Shown here: piece by piece, positions 8,409 through 16,686 of the stretch
How positions within the stretch are numbered: position 1 is the first letter of the stretch
Layout of the letters: each line of letters begins with the position of its first letter
Assembly (NCBI RefSeq): GCF_026625725.1
Contig: NZ_CP113060.1
Coordinates: 4,160,001 to 4,224,000 of the forward strand
From: Pseudomonas sp. SL4(2022)
Lineage (GTDB): Bacteria > Pseudomonadota > Gammaproteobacteria > Pseudomonadales > Pseudomonadaceae
Direction of reading: 5' to 3'
DNA length: 64,000 nt
Notes under the pieces: model-generated
What the model saw: the letters and a program-made list of their open reading frames with translations, nothing else
The model's database searches: none
Told to the model about the DNA's origin: nothing
Position numbers and translations under genes: made by a program

Positions 8409-8765
8409 TTAAGCCAGTACGGCTTTCGCTTTCTCGACAATCGCAGCAAACGCCGCTTTTTCGTTCACTGCCAGATCAGCCAGAACCTTACGGTCGATCT
8501 CAATGGACGCTTTTTTCAGGCCAGCAATGAAACGGCTGTAAGACAGACCGTTAACACGTGCACCAGCGTTGATACGAGCGATCCACAGAGCGCGGAACTG
8601 ACGTTTTTTCTGACGGCGGTCGCGGTAGGCGTACTGGCCTGCCTTGATCACAGCCTGCTTGGCAACGCGGAATACGCGCGAACGCGCACCGTAGTAGCCT
8701 TTAGCGAGTTTCAGAATTTTTTTGTGACGCTTACGAGCGATAACGCCGCGCTTAACACGAGCCAT
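8409..8765 (-). CDS. rplT: 50S ribosomal protein L20
   Basis: 118 residues with the basic N-terminus MARVKRGVIARKRHKKILK and the GYYGARSRVFRVAKQAVIKA stretch of L20. It binds 23S rRNA early in 50S assembly, and in some bacteria represses its own operon. It is 25 bp after rpmI. Confidence 0.98.
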   Translation of the reverse strand: MARVKRGVIARKRHKKILKLAKGYYGARSRVFRVAKQAVIKAGQYAYRDRRQKKRQFRALWIARINAGARVNGLSYSRFIAGLKKASIEIDRKVLADLAVNEKAAFAAIVEKAKAVLA

Positions 8766-8790
8766 GAGTAATTTCCTCTATCTTGACCGA

Positions 8791-8985
8791 TTAACGAACG
8801 CGCAGCATGCGCGCCACTTTTGCTACGTCAGACGGGTGCACCATGGTGCTACCACGAAGTTGACGCTTACGCTTGGTGGACATCTTGGTCAGGATGTGGC
8901 TCTTGAAAGCGTGCTTGTGCTTGAAGCCATTAGCGGTTTTGAGAAAACGCTTGGCTGCACCACTCTTAGTTTTCATCTTTGGCAT
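8791..8985 (-). CDS. rpmI: 50S ribosomal protein L35
   Basis: 64 residues. MPKMKTKSGAAKRFLKTANG at the start and HILTKMSTKRKRQLRG in the centre are characteristic. It lies between infC and rplT in the conserved order. Confidence 0.98.
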   Translation of the reverse strand: MPKMKTKSGAAKRFLKTANGFKHKHAFKSHILTKMSTKRKRQLRGSTMVHPSDVAKVARMLRVR

Positions 8986-9045
8986 GTTCGGATACTCCGC
9001 ATTCAGTTGATAAACATAACCGCAAGGCCTGCCGTGCCCTGGTGG

Positions 9046-9594
9046 TTACTTCTTCTTTTTGGGGGCGATGACCATAATCAGCTGGCGTCCTTCCATCTTT
9101 GGATGCTGCTCAACGGTGCCATATTCAGCAAGGTCACCTTCAACCCGCTTCAACAACTCCATGCCCAGCTCCTGATGCGCCATCTCACGACCGCGGAATC
9201 GAAGCGATACCTTGGCCCTGTCCCCATCACTAAGGAAACGTACCAGGTTGCGTAGTTTTACCTGGTAATCCCCTTCCTCCGTCCCTGGACGAAACTTAAT
9301 TTCTTTAACCTGGACCTGCTTCTGATTTTTCTTCGCTGCCGCAATCTGCTTCTTCTTTTCGAAGATCGATTTGCCGTAATCCATAACCCGGCAAACCGGC
9401 GGTACTGCATCAGCTGAAATTTCTACCAAGTCCAGCTTGGATTCTTCAGCAACCCTAAGCGCTTCATCAATCGAGACGATGCCAATTTGCTCGCCGTCAG
9501 CGCCAATTAACCGAACCTCGCGTGCCGAGATATTCTCGTTGATCGGGGCCTTCGGTGCAGCTCGTTTATCTTGTCTCATATCACGCTTAATAAT
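9046..9594 (-). CDS. infC: Translation initiation factor IF-3 (rare AUU-type start)
   Basis: About 182 residues when started at the ATT at 9594; the first ATG (9579) would give a 177-residue protein lacking the MIKRD-type N-terminus found in other Pseudomonas IF-3. The codons ahead of that ATG are ATC-ATT-ATT-AAG-CGT-GAT, and the ribosome-binding sequence GGAG (9603-9600) is 5 nt from the first ATT and 8 nt from the second. IF-3 discriminates against such starts, so a non-AUG start gives the known autoregulation. Conserved blocks include VRLIGADGEQIGIVS, VCRVMDYGK and EIKFRPGTEEGDYQVKLRNL. It follows the thrS stop with slight overlap. Confidence 0.96.
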   Translation of the reverse strand: MIKRDMRQDKRAAPKAPINENISAREVRLIGADGEQIGIVSIDEALRVAEESKLDLVEISADAVPPVCRVMDYGKSIFEKKKQIAAAKKNQKQVQVKEIKFRPGTEEGDYQVKLRNLVRFLSDGDRAKVSLRFRGREMAHQELGMELLKRVEGDLAEYGTVEQHPKMEGRQLIMVIAPKKKK

Positions 9595-9596
9595 GA

Positions 9597-11519
9597 TTAC
9601 TCCAAATCTTGGCGACCACGCCGGGAAACCGCCTGCGCGAGGAATTCAGCGAATTGAGTGACGGGCATAGAGCCCAGATCAGCACCTTCACGGGTACGCA
9701 CGGCGACAGTTTGCGTCTCAACTTCCCGATCTCCGATAACCAAGAGATAAGGAACCTTGAGCAAAGTATGCTCGCGGATTTTAAAGCCTATCTTCTCGTT
9801 CCTCAAGTCGGACTTGGCACGAAAACCGCTTTGGTTGAGAGTTTTTTCCACATCCAGAGCAAAATTGGCCTGTTTGTCAGTGATATTCATCACTACGGCC
9901 TGAGTTGGCGCCAACCACGCAGGGAATGCACCTTCGTAGTGCTCGATCAGAATCCCGATGAAACGCTCGAAAGAACCAAGAATCGCCCGATGCAACATAA
10001 CCGGCACCTTGCGGCTGTTATCTTCGGAAACATAGCTGGCTTCCAGGCGCTGCGGCATGTTCGGATCGTACTGCAGGGTGCCACACTGCCAGGCACGACC
10101 AAGGCAGTCGAGCAGCGTGAACTCGATCTTTGGACCGTAGAACGCCCCCTCACCCGGCAGATACTCCCAAGGCAAGCCCGCATCATTCAGCGCGTCAGCC
10201 AGGGCCGTTTCAGCGCGATCCCAAAATGCATCATCACCCACCCGCTTGGCCGGACGTGTGGAGAGCTTCATTTTGACATCACTGAAACCAAAGTCCGAAT
10301 AAACCTGCAATGTCAGCTTGATAAAGTCCGCCGCCTCTTTCTTCACCTGCTCTTCGGTGCAGAAGATATGCGCATCATCCTGAGTAAAACCGCGCACGCG
10401 CATAATGCCGTGGAGCGCACCTGACGCCTCATTGCGGTGGCAAGAGCCGAATTCAGCCAAACGCAGCGGCAGCTCACGGTAGCTTTTCAACCCCTGATTG
10501 AAAATCTGCACGTGACATGGACAGTTCATCGGCTTGATCGCGTAATCGCGACTTTCCGACTCAGTAGTGAACATGTTGTCGGCGTAGTTACCCCAGTGCC
10601 CGGATTTCTCCCACAAAACCCGATCGACCACCTGCGGCGTACGGACCTCCTGGTAGCCGTTCTCGCGCTGCACGCCGCGCATGTACTGCTCAAGCACCTG
10701 ATAGATGGTCCAGCCATTGGGATGCCAAAACACCATGCCCGGAGCTTCCTCCTGGGTATGGAACAGATCGAGGCGCTTGCCAATCTTGCGGTGATCGCGC
10801 TTCTCGGCCTCTTCAATGCGCTGGATATAGGCCGCCAACTGCTTCTTGTCAGCCCAGGCCGTGCCGTAAACACGCTGCAACTGCTCGTTCTTGGCATCGC
10901 CGCGCCAGTAAGCACCGGACAGTTTGGTCAGCTTGAACGCCTTAAGGAAACGCGTATTCGGCACATGCGGACCACGGCACATGTCGACGTATTCTTCATG
11001 GTAGTAAAGCCCCATGGCCTGCTCGTCCGGCATGTCATCCACCAGACGCAGCTTGTAATCCTCACCACGCGCGGCGAACACATCAATAACTTCCGCGCGC
11101 GGGGTTACCTTCTTGATGACGTCGTAGTCCTTCTCGATCAGCTGCTGCATACGCTGCTCGATTGCCGCCACATCATCTAGAGTAAAGGGACGCTCGGAGG
11201 CGATGTCGTAGTAGAAACCTTCATCAATGACCGGGCCGATCACCATTTTGGCTGTCGGGAACAGCTGCTTGACAGCATGCCCGATCAAATGCGCACAGGA
11301 ATGGCGAATAATTTCGAGCCCCTCCTGGTCTTTCGGTGTAATGATCTGCAAGGTGGCGTCGCTTTCAATCAGGTCACAAGCATCCACCAGCTTGCCGTTT
11401 ACCTTGCCGGCCAATGTGGCTTTCGCCAGACCAGCACCAATGGATTGCGCCACCTCGAGTACGGATACCGGGTGATCGAACGAACGCTGACTGCCGTCGG
11501 GAAGAGTAATGATGGGCAT
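9597..11519 (-). CDS. thrS: Threonine-tRNA ligase
   Basis: 640 residues from the ATG at 11519, which has an AGGAGAGGAGG stretch upstream and begins MPIITLPDGSQRSFDHPVSV as in other Pseudomonas; a longer in-frame extension to 11651 is not needed. Order of domains: TGS (1-60), editing domain with HSCAHLIGHA, class II catalytic core with FGSCHRNEASGALHG and RGFTQDDAHIF, and C-terminal anticodon-binding domain. It charges tRNA-Thr and edits Ser. It heads the thrS-infC-rpmI-rplT-pheST-ihfA series. Confidence 0.98.
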   Translation of the reverse strand: MPIITLPDGSQRSFDHPVSVLEVAQSIGAGLAKATLAGKVNGKLVDACDLIESDATLQIITPKDQEGLEIIRHSCAHLIGHAVKQLFPTAKMVIGPVIDEGFYYDIASERPFTLDDVAAIEQRMQQLIEKDYDVIKKVTPRAEVIDVFAARGEDYKLRLVDDMPDEQAMGLYYHEEYVDMCRGPHVPNTRFLKAFKLTKLSGAYWRGDAKNEQLQRVYGTAWADKKQLAAYIQRIEEAEKRDHRKIGKRLDLFHTQEEAPGMVFWHPNGWTIYQVLEQYMRGVQRENGYQEVRTPQVVDRVLWEKSGHWGNYADNMFTTESESRDYAIKPMNCPCHVQIFNQGLKSYRELPLRLAEFGSCHRNEASGALHGIMRVRGFTQDDAHIFCTEEQVKKEAADFIKLTLQVYSDFGFSDVKMKLSTRPAKRVGDDAFWDRAETALADALNDAGLPWEYLPGEGAFYGPKIEFTLLDCLGRAWQCGTLQYDPNMPQRLEASYVSEDNSRKVPVMLHRAILGSFERFIGILIEHYEGAFPAWLAPTQAVVMNITDKQANFALDVEKTLNQSGFRAKSDLRNEKIGFKIREHTLLKVPYLLVIGDREVETQTVAVRTREGADLGSMPVTQFAEFLAQAVSRRGRQDLE

Positions 11520-11721
11520 GGCGCCTCCTCTCCTAGTGGTGACCTCTACCAAAGGCCACATGGGTTGGGATGAGCCAGTAAGCGATTCGGCGGTATACCT
11601 GCCATACAGTGGCAGGAGCTTTTCAGCCAACCAAAACCAAACCGGAGTCACTGGAGGTTTGAAACAACGATTAACCGCGCGAATGCTTGCAGAAAGCCAG
11701 GCTCACTGGCAAGAACCCAAT

Positions 11722-11750
11722 AAAAAAGGGCCGCCTAAGCGACCCTTTTT
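11722..11750 (-). terminator. Terminator after tRNA-Val(GAC)
   Basis: Stem aaaaagggccgc / gcgacccttttt with a CTAA loop and one mismatch. On the minus strand it ends in a T run and lies just downstream of the tRNA gene. Confidence 0.8.
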
Positions 11751-11760
11751 CTACCAAATC

Positions 11761-11837
11761 TGGTAGGCACGATTGGACTCGAACCAACGACCCCCACCAT
11801 GTCAAGGTGGTGCTCTAACCAACTGAGCTACGTGCCT
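11761..11837 (-). tRNA. tRNA-Val(GAC)
   Basis: 77-nt cloverleaf on the minus strand with encoded CCA. Acceptor stem AGGCACG/CGTGCCT, anticodon stem CCACC/GGTGG with loop TTGACAT (anticodon GAC), T-loop GTTCGAGTC. Confidence 0.96.
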
Positions 11838-11850
11838 ACGATGGGTGCGC

Positions 11851-11878
11851 ATTCTACGGCCGCGAACAAAAGTGTCAA
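11851..11878 (-). promoter_or_regulatory. Sigma-70 promoter for tRNA-Val(GAC)
   Basis: On the minus strand TTGACA (11878-11873), a 16-nt spacer and TAGAAT (11856-11851), then GC-rich DNA and the tRNA start 14 nt further on. Confidence 0.85.
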
Positions 11879-12022
11879 CCTATTTTTTCGCTAACTGCCT
11901 GAATAACTGAATTTTTTACTGTTCTATACGGCGTTTTATATTTCGCACAGGCCACTAGCCGAGCATTTTCAACTCAGGTAGCATCCGCCCATTCGTAAAA
12001 AATAAAGAACAGAGGTTGCAAA

Positions 12023-13306
12023 ATGGCGCACACAGCTTATCCACAATCCTATTACGCGGCCTCCGCCAATCCGGTTCCGCCGCGCCCAGAATTGAATGGT
12101 GAAGTCGAGACTGACGTGTGCATCGTCGGTGCTGGCTACACCGGCCTATCAACAGCCATCGCCCTGCTGGAAAGTGGCTTTAAAGTGAGCATTGTAGAAG
12201 CGGCAAAAGTTGGCTTTGGCGCCTCCGGCCGCAACGGCGGCCAGATCGTCAACAGTTACAGCCGCGACATTGATGTGATCGAACGCAGCGTCGGCCCCAA
12301 ACAGGCCAAACTGCTGGGCGACATGGCCTTTGAAGGCGGCCGCATCATTCGTGAGCGCATTGCTAAATACAACATCCAGTGCGACTTGAAGGACGGCGGC
12401 GTTTTCGCGGCCAACACCCCCAAGCACATGAAACACCTGGAATCGCAGAAAAAGCTCTGGGAACGCTACGGCCATACTCAGTTGGAACTGATGGACGCCA
12501 AGCGCATTCGTGAAGTGGTGGACAGCGACGTTTACGTGGGCGGCATGCTGGACATGAGCGGCGGCCACATACACCCACTCAATCTGGCCCTGGGTGAAGC
12601 GGCGGCTGTTGAGTCGCTGGGCGGCGTGATCTATGAACAATCCCCGGCAATCCGCATTGATCGCGGCGCCAACCCTGTCGTGCACACACCCAACGGCCGA
12701 ATCAAAGCCAAGTTCGTGGTCGTCGCCGGCAACGCCTACCTGGGCAACTTGATCCCCGAACTGTCGGCCAAGTCGATGCCATGTGGCACCCAGGTGATCA
12801 CCACCGAGCCGCTGTCCGCTGAACTGGCGAAAAGCCTGCTGCCGCAGGACTACTGTGTGGAAGACTGCAATTACCTGCTCGACTACTACCGCCTGACCAG
12901 CGATAAGCGCCTGATCTTCGGCGGCGGCGTGGTCTACGGCGCCCGCGACCCGGCGAACATTGAGGCCATCATCCGGCCGAAGATGCTCAAAGCTTTCCCA
13001 CAGTTGAAAGATGTGAAGATCGACTACGCCTGGACCGGCAACTTCCTGCTGACCCTGTCGCGCCTACCGCAGGTTGGCCGCCTGGGCGATAACATCTATT
13101 ACTCGCAAGGTTGTAGCGGCCACGGTGTGACTTACACCCACTTGGCTGGCCGTGTACTGGCTGAGGCCCTACGCGGACAGGCCGAACGTTTCGACGCATT
13201 CGCCGATCTGCCACACTACCCCTTCCCTGGCGGCCGCCTGTTCCAGGTGCCATTCAGCGCCCTGGGTGCTTGGTACTACACCCTGCGCGACAAGCTAGGC
13301 ATCTAA
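12023..13306 (+). CDS. puuB: FAD-dependent oxidoreductase, gamma-glutamylputrescine oxidase family
   Basis: 427 residues. The N-terminal Rossmann motif VCIVGAGYTGLSTAIALLES (about 32-52) and GFGASGRNGGQIVNSYS mark the DAO/PuuB family, and the C-terminal GCSGHGVTYTHLAGRVLAEA segment is typical. In Pseudomonas and E. coli these enzymes oxidise gamma-glutamylated polyamines to the aldehyde in the putrescine degradation route. GAGG lies 7 nt before the ATG. No other Puu gene is adjacent, so the substrate is inferred from family only; other members act on amino acids or amines. Confidence 0.85.
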   Translation: MAHTAYPQSYYAASANPVPPRPELNGEVETDVCIVGAGYTGLSTAIALLESGFKVSIVEAAKVGFGASGRNGGQIVNSYSRDIDVIERSVGPKQAKLLGDMAFEGGRIIRERIAKYNIQCDLKDGGVFAANTPKHMKHLESQKKLWERYGHTQLELMDAKRIREVVDSDVYVGGMLDMSGGHIHPLNLALGEAAAVESLGGVIYEQSPAIRIDRGANPVVHTPNGRIKAKFVVVAGNAYLGNLIPELSAKSMPCGTQVITTEPLSAELAKSLLPQDYCVEDCNYLLDYYRLTSDKRLIFGGGVVYGARDPANIEAIIRPKMLKAFPQLKDVKIDYAWTGNFLLTLSRLPQVGRLGDNIYYSQGCSGHGVTYTHLAGRVLAEALRGQAERFDAFADLPHYPFPGGRLFQVPFSALGAWYYTLRDKLGI

Positions 13307-13323
13307 CCCACCTACAACAACCC

Positions 13324-13348
13324 AAACGGCACCCTCAGGTGCCGTTTT
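13324..13348. terminator. Bidirectional terminator between puuB and the C39-like gene
   Basis: Perfect 9-bp stem aacggcacc / ggtgccgtt with a CTCA loop and a short T run, placed between two convergent genes. Confidence 0.8.
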
Positions 13349-13353
13349 GCGTG

Positions 13354-14064
13354 TTACCTCCTACCATCAGCGCTACAGCGCCGCATCCGGCCAAACCTGA
13401 CGCGCCGCACGCAGTGCCGCTGCGCAGCCTCGTTACGACCTTGCTGCTGCAGCTGGCGCGCCGCCTGCAGCCAGACCTGCTCGACAGGCTGCGCTGGCAA
13501 TTGGCTGGCCGGCTGAACCAACACGGCCCAACGCCCCGCCTCGCCCCAGGCATCATCAAAACGGGCGAAGCTGGTGTACCAGCGCCGATTATTACCAGAG
13601 CGCAATACCAGCGTCCGCTCACGCTGGTCATACCCCACCAACACCGCGAACTGCGAACCGGGGCCAGCAAACATGCGGTCCTGCATCAACAGCACCGGAT
13701 GCCCGGCAGACACTTGCTGCAACAGGGCGTCCAGATTACCTGGCAAGGGGTAAACCAGCAGGTCGTATGAGCGCGCTACTTTCTCCAGCCCAGCTTGCGG
13801 ACTCTGCCCCTTGGCCAGCTGCGCAATGCGCTCATCCACCAACCCCGGGCTGCTGATCACACCATAGTGGTTCAGCAAAGCTGCCAATGCCGACGGCCCG
13901 CCTTGCGCATCACTGAGCTGGAAGAATGGGACATCGGCCAACTCCACACGCTCAGGTAAGCGCTTGGTCTCAGGCGACAACGCAGGACCGCCAACACATG
14001 CGCAAAGCAGTAAACACAACGTAAAGGGCAACAGCTTAAAGACGCTTACAGATGAAAACATCAC
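13354..14064 (-). CDS. C39-like peptidase-fold lipoprotein, catalytic Cys lost, truncated
   Basis: 236 residues with a lipoprotein signal (LLLCACVGG, cleavage before Cys ~23). The body resembles the C39-like family typified by PA2778 of P. aeruginosa: VPFFQ then a GPSALAALLNHYGV helix, and FAVLVGYDQRERTLVLRSGN. In active members the helix begins with an QCGPAAL-type motif; here the residue before GPSAL is Gly (QGGPSAL), so the nucleophilic Cys is missing. The family usually continues with TPR repeats; here the sequence breaks up after QLQQQGRNEAAQR into an Arg-rich tail, suggesting a frameshift. It may be a non-catalytic periplasmic protein or a decaying gene. Confidence 0.75.
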   Translation of the reverse strand: MMFSSVSVFKLLPFTLCLLLCACVGGPALSPETKRLPERVELADVPFFQLSDAQGGPSALAALLNHYGVISSPGLVDERIAQLAKGQSPQAGLEKVARSYDLLVYPLPGNLDALLQQVSAGHPVLLMQDRMFAGPGSQFAVLVGYDQRERTLVLRSGNNRRWYTSFARFDDAWGEAGRWAVLVQPASQLPAQPVEQVWLQAARQLQQQGRNEAAQRHCVRRVRFGRMRRCSADGRR

Positions 14065-14299
14065 TCACCTACTGACTTGATCAAGACACAGAGGATAACG
14101 GTCCTGCCCAAGCGACCCAATAGGTAAAGAGTAAGCCTGTCCACAGACAATCGATTGCGCACACATGCAGAGCCTAATACCAAGCGCGTTAATAAATCTC
14201 GATGCGCACTGCAACATTAGCGCAACTCCTCTTTGCGGCTTCAAGCCCTCCTGCCATTTCGAGCTTCATGGCCACAACAAAAAGAGCAGGCAAAAAAAA

Positions 14300-14460
14300 C
14301 GGGAGCCCAAACGGGCTCCCGCACTCAATTTCAGAGAAATGCCGGCACAAGCCTCACGCATGCACTGGCTACAACCTCACCTGCGTCTCCAAAGAAACGC
14401 ATGACCCAGTGTGACAAAAAAACCTCAACCGCTTCGTTTAGCTTTGTTGTCGCATTGCAA
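14300..14460 (-). ncRNA. Candidate intergenic small RNA with strong terminator
   Basis: The 14065-14518 gap holds no protein gene but has a textbook terminator pointing to the minus strand: stem cgggagccc / gggctcccg (14300-14321) followed by eight Ts. No minus-strand gene lies upstream of it, since pcpS is on the plus strand. A second 7-bp hairpin (GCGTTTC-TTTG-GAGACGC) lies at about 14380-14400. A 23-codon ORF (ATG at about 14401, beginning MRFFGDAGEV) ends next to the terminator but lacks a good ribosome-binding site. The 5' end is a guess, and I could not assign a known Rfam family. Confidence 0.5.
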
Positions 14461-14518
14461 AGAATTGTAAACAACACTGCCTGCTGGCCGATGCAGCGCG
14501 TACACGGCAGAATGCGCC

Positions 14519-15229
14519 ATGACTACAGACTTTCTACCCGCCTGCTGCACCTCGCTCAGCGCCCACTGGCCACTGCCTCACACATTACCGTCACTGCAGC
14601 TGTACAGCACCCGCTTTGACCCCGCCCAACTGCGCAACGAGGACTTCCGGCGCTGCGCCATTACGCCGGTATCAGGCATTGCCAAGCGTCAGACCGAATA
14701 TCTCGCCGGCCGCTTGTGCGCCCGTGCAGCACTTAACCAGCTCACCGGGTTACCGGCAGTTCCAGGCAGCGGCGAAGACCGTGCGCCGCAATGGCCGACA
14801 GGTACTCTTGGCTCAATCACTCACGGCAGTGGCTGGGCCGGCGCAGTGGTGGGCAACAGCGCGGATTGGCGCGGCCTCGGCCTGGATATCGAGCTGATCA
14901 TGCCTGCAAGCCGCGCTGAACGGTTGGCAGGGGAAATCCTCACCCCGAACGAACTGGCCAGTCTGAACAGCCTGCCCACAGAACAACGCGCCCAGCGCAT
15001 TAGCCTGACCTTCTCGCTCAAGGAGAGCCTATTCAAGGCGCTCTATCCCCAGGTGCTGCGTCATTTCTACTTTCAGGACGCCGAACTACTCAGCGTCGAC
15101 GCCGAGAATAGAGTGCGCATGCGCCTGTTGATCGACCTGCATACCGACTGGCCGGCCGGCAGTGAGCTTGAAGGCCAGTTTACTGAGTTCGACGGCTACC
15201 TGCTCAGCCTGGTCAGCATTCCACGCTGA
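14519..15229 (+). CDS. pcpS: 4'-phosphopantetheinyl transferase (PcpS/EntD type)
   Basis: 236 residues, close to PcpS of P. aeruginosa. The Sfp/EntD landmarks are GSITHGSGWAGAVVG, the Mg-binding GLGLDIELI and FSLKESLFKALYP. It transfers phosphopantetheine from CoA to carrier domains of fatty acid synthesis, and in Pseudomonas also to siderophore NRPSs, so it may serve the NRPS at the left edge. It is a lone gene on the plus strand. Confidence 0.94.
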   Translation: MTTDFLPACCTSLSAHWPLPHTLPSLQLYSTRFDPAQLRNEDFRRCAITPVSGIAKRQTEYLAGRLCARAALNQLTGLPAVPGSGEDRAPQWPTGTLGSITHGSGWAGAVVGNSADWRGLGLDIELIMPASRAERLAGEILTPNELASLNSLPTEQRAQRISLTFSLKESLFKALYPQVLRHFYFQDAELLSVDAENRVRMRLLIDLHTDWPAGSELEGQFTEFDGYLLSLVSIPR

Positions 15230-15301
15230 TCAGTCGAGCGCCGCCACCCAAAGCCTGAGGCAAATCCGCTAAACTCGGCCGATTGCCGCCCGGAGTGCCC
15301 T

Positions 15302-16591
15302 ATGCGCGAAGATTTGAACCAAGGCCTGATCGAATTTCTCAAGGCCTCGCCTACCCCGTTCCATGCCACGGCCAGCTTGGCTCTGCGCCTCGAAGCAGGC
15401 GGTTTTCAGCGTCTGGATGAGCGTGCCAGCTGGCACACCGAGGCTGGTGGTCGCTATTACGTAACGCGCAACGACTCCTCGATCATCGCCTTCAAGCTTG
15501 GCAAACGCGCGCCACTGGAAGGCGGTATTCGCCTGGTCGGCGCGCACACCGACAGCCCGTGCCTGCGCGTCAAACCGCAACCGGAGCTGCAGCGCCAGGG
15601 CTTTTTCCAACTCGGCGTCGAGGTCTATGGGGGCGCATTGCTGGCGCCCTGGTTCGACCGCGACCTGTCGCTGGCCGGCCGGGTGACCTACCGCCGCGAC
15701 GGCAAGGTAGAAAGCCAACTGATCGATTTCCAGAACCCAATTGCGGTGATCCCCAACCTGGCCATCCACCTCAACCGTGAAGCAAACCAGGGCTGGGCCA
15801 TCAACGCACAAAACGAACTGCCGCCAATTCTCGCCCAGGTCGCAGGCAGTGAAACAGCGGATTTCCGCGCGCTGATCACCGACCAGCTAGCCCGTGAACA
15901 CGATTTCAGTGCCGATGCGGTACTCGATTACGAGCTGAGTTTCTACGACACCCAGAGCGCTGCAGTGATTGGCCTGAATGGCGACTTTATCGCCGGCGCG
16001 CGGCTGGACAACCTGTTGTCCTGTTACGCCGGGCTGCAGGCACTGCTGGCTGCGCCGGATGATGAAAGCTGCGTGCTGGTGTGCACCGACCATGAAGAAG
16101 TCGGCTCCTGCTCGGCCTGCGGTGCCGACGGCCCGATGCTCGAACAGGTATTGCGCCGCGTGTTGCCAGATGGCGATGCCTTCGTCCGAACCATCCAGCG
16201 CTCGCTGTTGGTATCGGCCGATAACGCACACGGCGTGCACCCCAACTACGCCGACAAGCATGACCAGAACCATGGCCCCAAGCTCAACGCCGGGCCGGTG
16301 ATCAAGATCAACAGCAACCAGCGCTATGCCACCAACAGCGAAACCGCTGGATTCTTCCGCCACCTGTGCCTGGAAAACGAAGTGCCGGTACAGAGTTTCG
16401 TCACCCGCAGCGATATGGGTTGCGGCTCGACCATCGGCCCGATCACCGCCAGCCAACTGGGCGTACGCACCGTGGACATTGGCCTGCCGACCTTCGCCAT
16501 GCACTCGATCCGCGAACTGGCCGGCAGCCATGACTTGGCGCATCTGGTGAAAGTGTTGACGGCGTTTTACGCCAGTGCTGAGCTGCCCTGA
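15302..16591 (+). CDS. apeB: M18 family aspartyl-type aminopeptidase
   Basis: 429 residues, full length. Metal ligands of M18 enzymes are visible in GAHTDSPCLRVKP, GARLDNLLSCYAG, CTDHEEVGSCSACGADG, and the C-terminal TIGPITASQLGVRTVDIG and AMHSIREL. It removes N-terminal residues, probably acidic or neutral ones, in the cytoplasm. It lies 72 bp after pcpS. Confidence 0.95.
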   Translation: MREDLNQGLIEFLKASPTPFHATASLALRLEAGGFQRLDERASWHTEAGGRYYVTRNDSSIIAFKLGKRAPLEGGIRLVGAHTDSPCLRVKPQPELQRQGFFQLGVEVYGGALLAPWFDRDLSLAGRVTYRRDGKVESQLIDFQNPIAVIPNLAIHLNREANQGWAINAQNELPPILAQVAGSETADFRALITDQLAREHDFSADAVLDYELSFYDTQSAAVIGLNGDFIAGARLDNLLSCYAGLQALLAAPDDESCVLVCTDHEEVGSCSACGADGPMLEQVLRRVLPDGDAFVRTIQRSLLVSADNAHGVHPNYADKHDQNHGPKLNAGPVIKINSNQRYATNSETAGFFRHLCLENEVPVQSFVTRSDMGCGSTIGPITASQLGVRTVDIGLPTFAMHSIRELAGSHDLAHLVKVLTAFYASAELP

Positions 16592-16601
16592 CAGCCGCCC
16601 C

Positions 16602-16664
16602 GTAGAGCGGACATGCCAGAGGTTTATCCGCCGCGGTGGACAACGCTTCGCATGTCCACCCTAC
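16602..16664. repeat. REPIN-like pair of inverted REP units
   Basis: Two ~31-nt units face each other between apeB and the GntR gene. The first begins gtagagcggacatgcc; the reverse complement of the second begins gtagggtggacatgcg, and the two stay alignable over their length, ending tatccgcc and tgtccacc. This is the layout of Pseudomonas REP doublets. No other copy was noticed in this window. Confidence 0.6.
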
Positions 16665-16686
16665 CAAAGCGCGATGCGTAGCCCTG

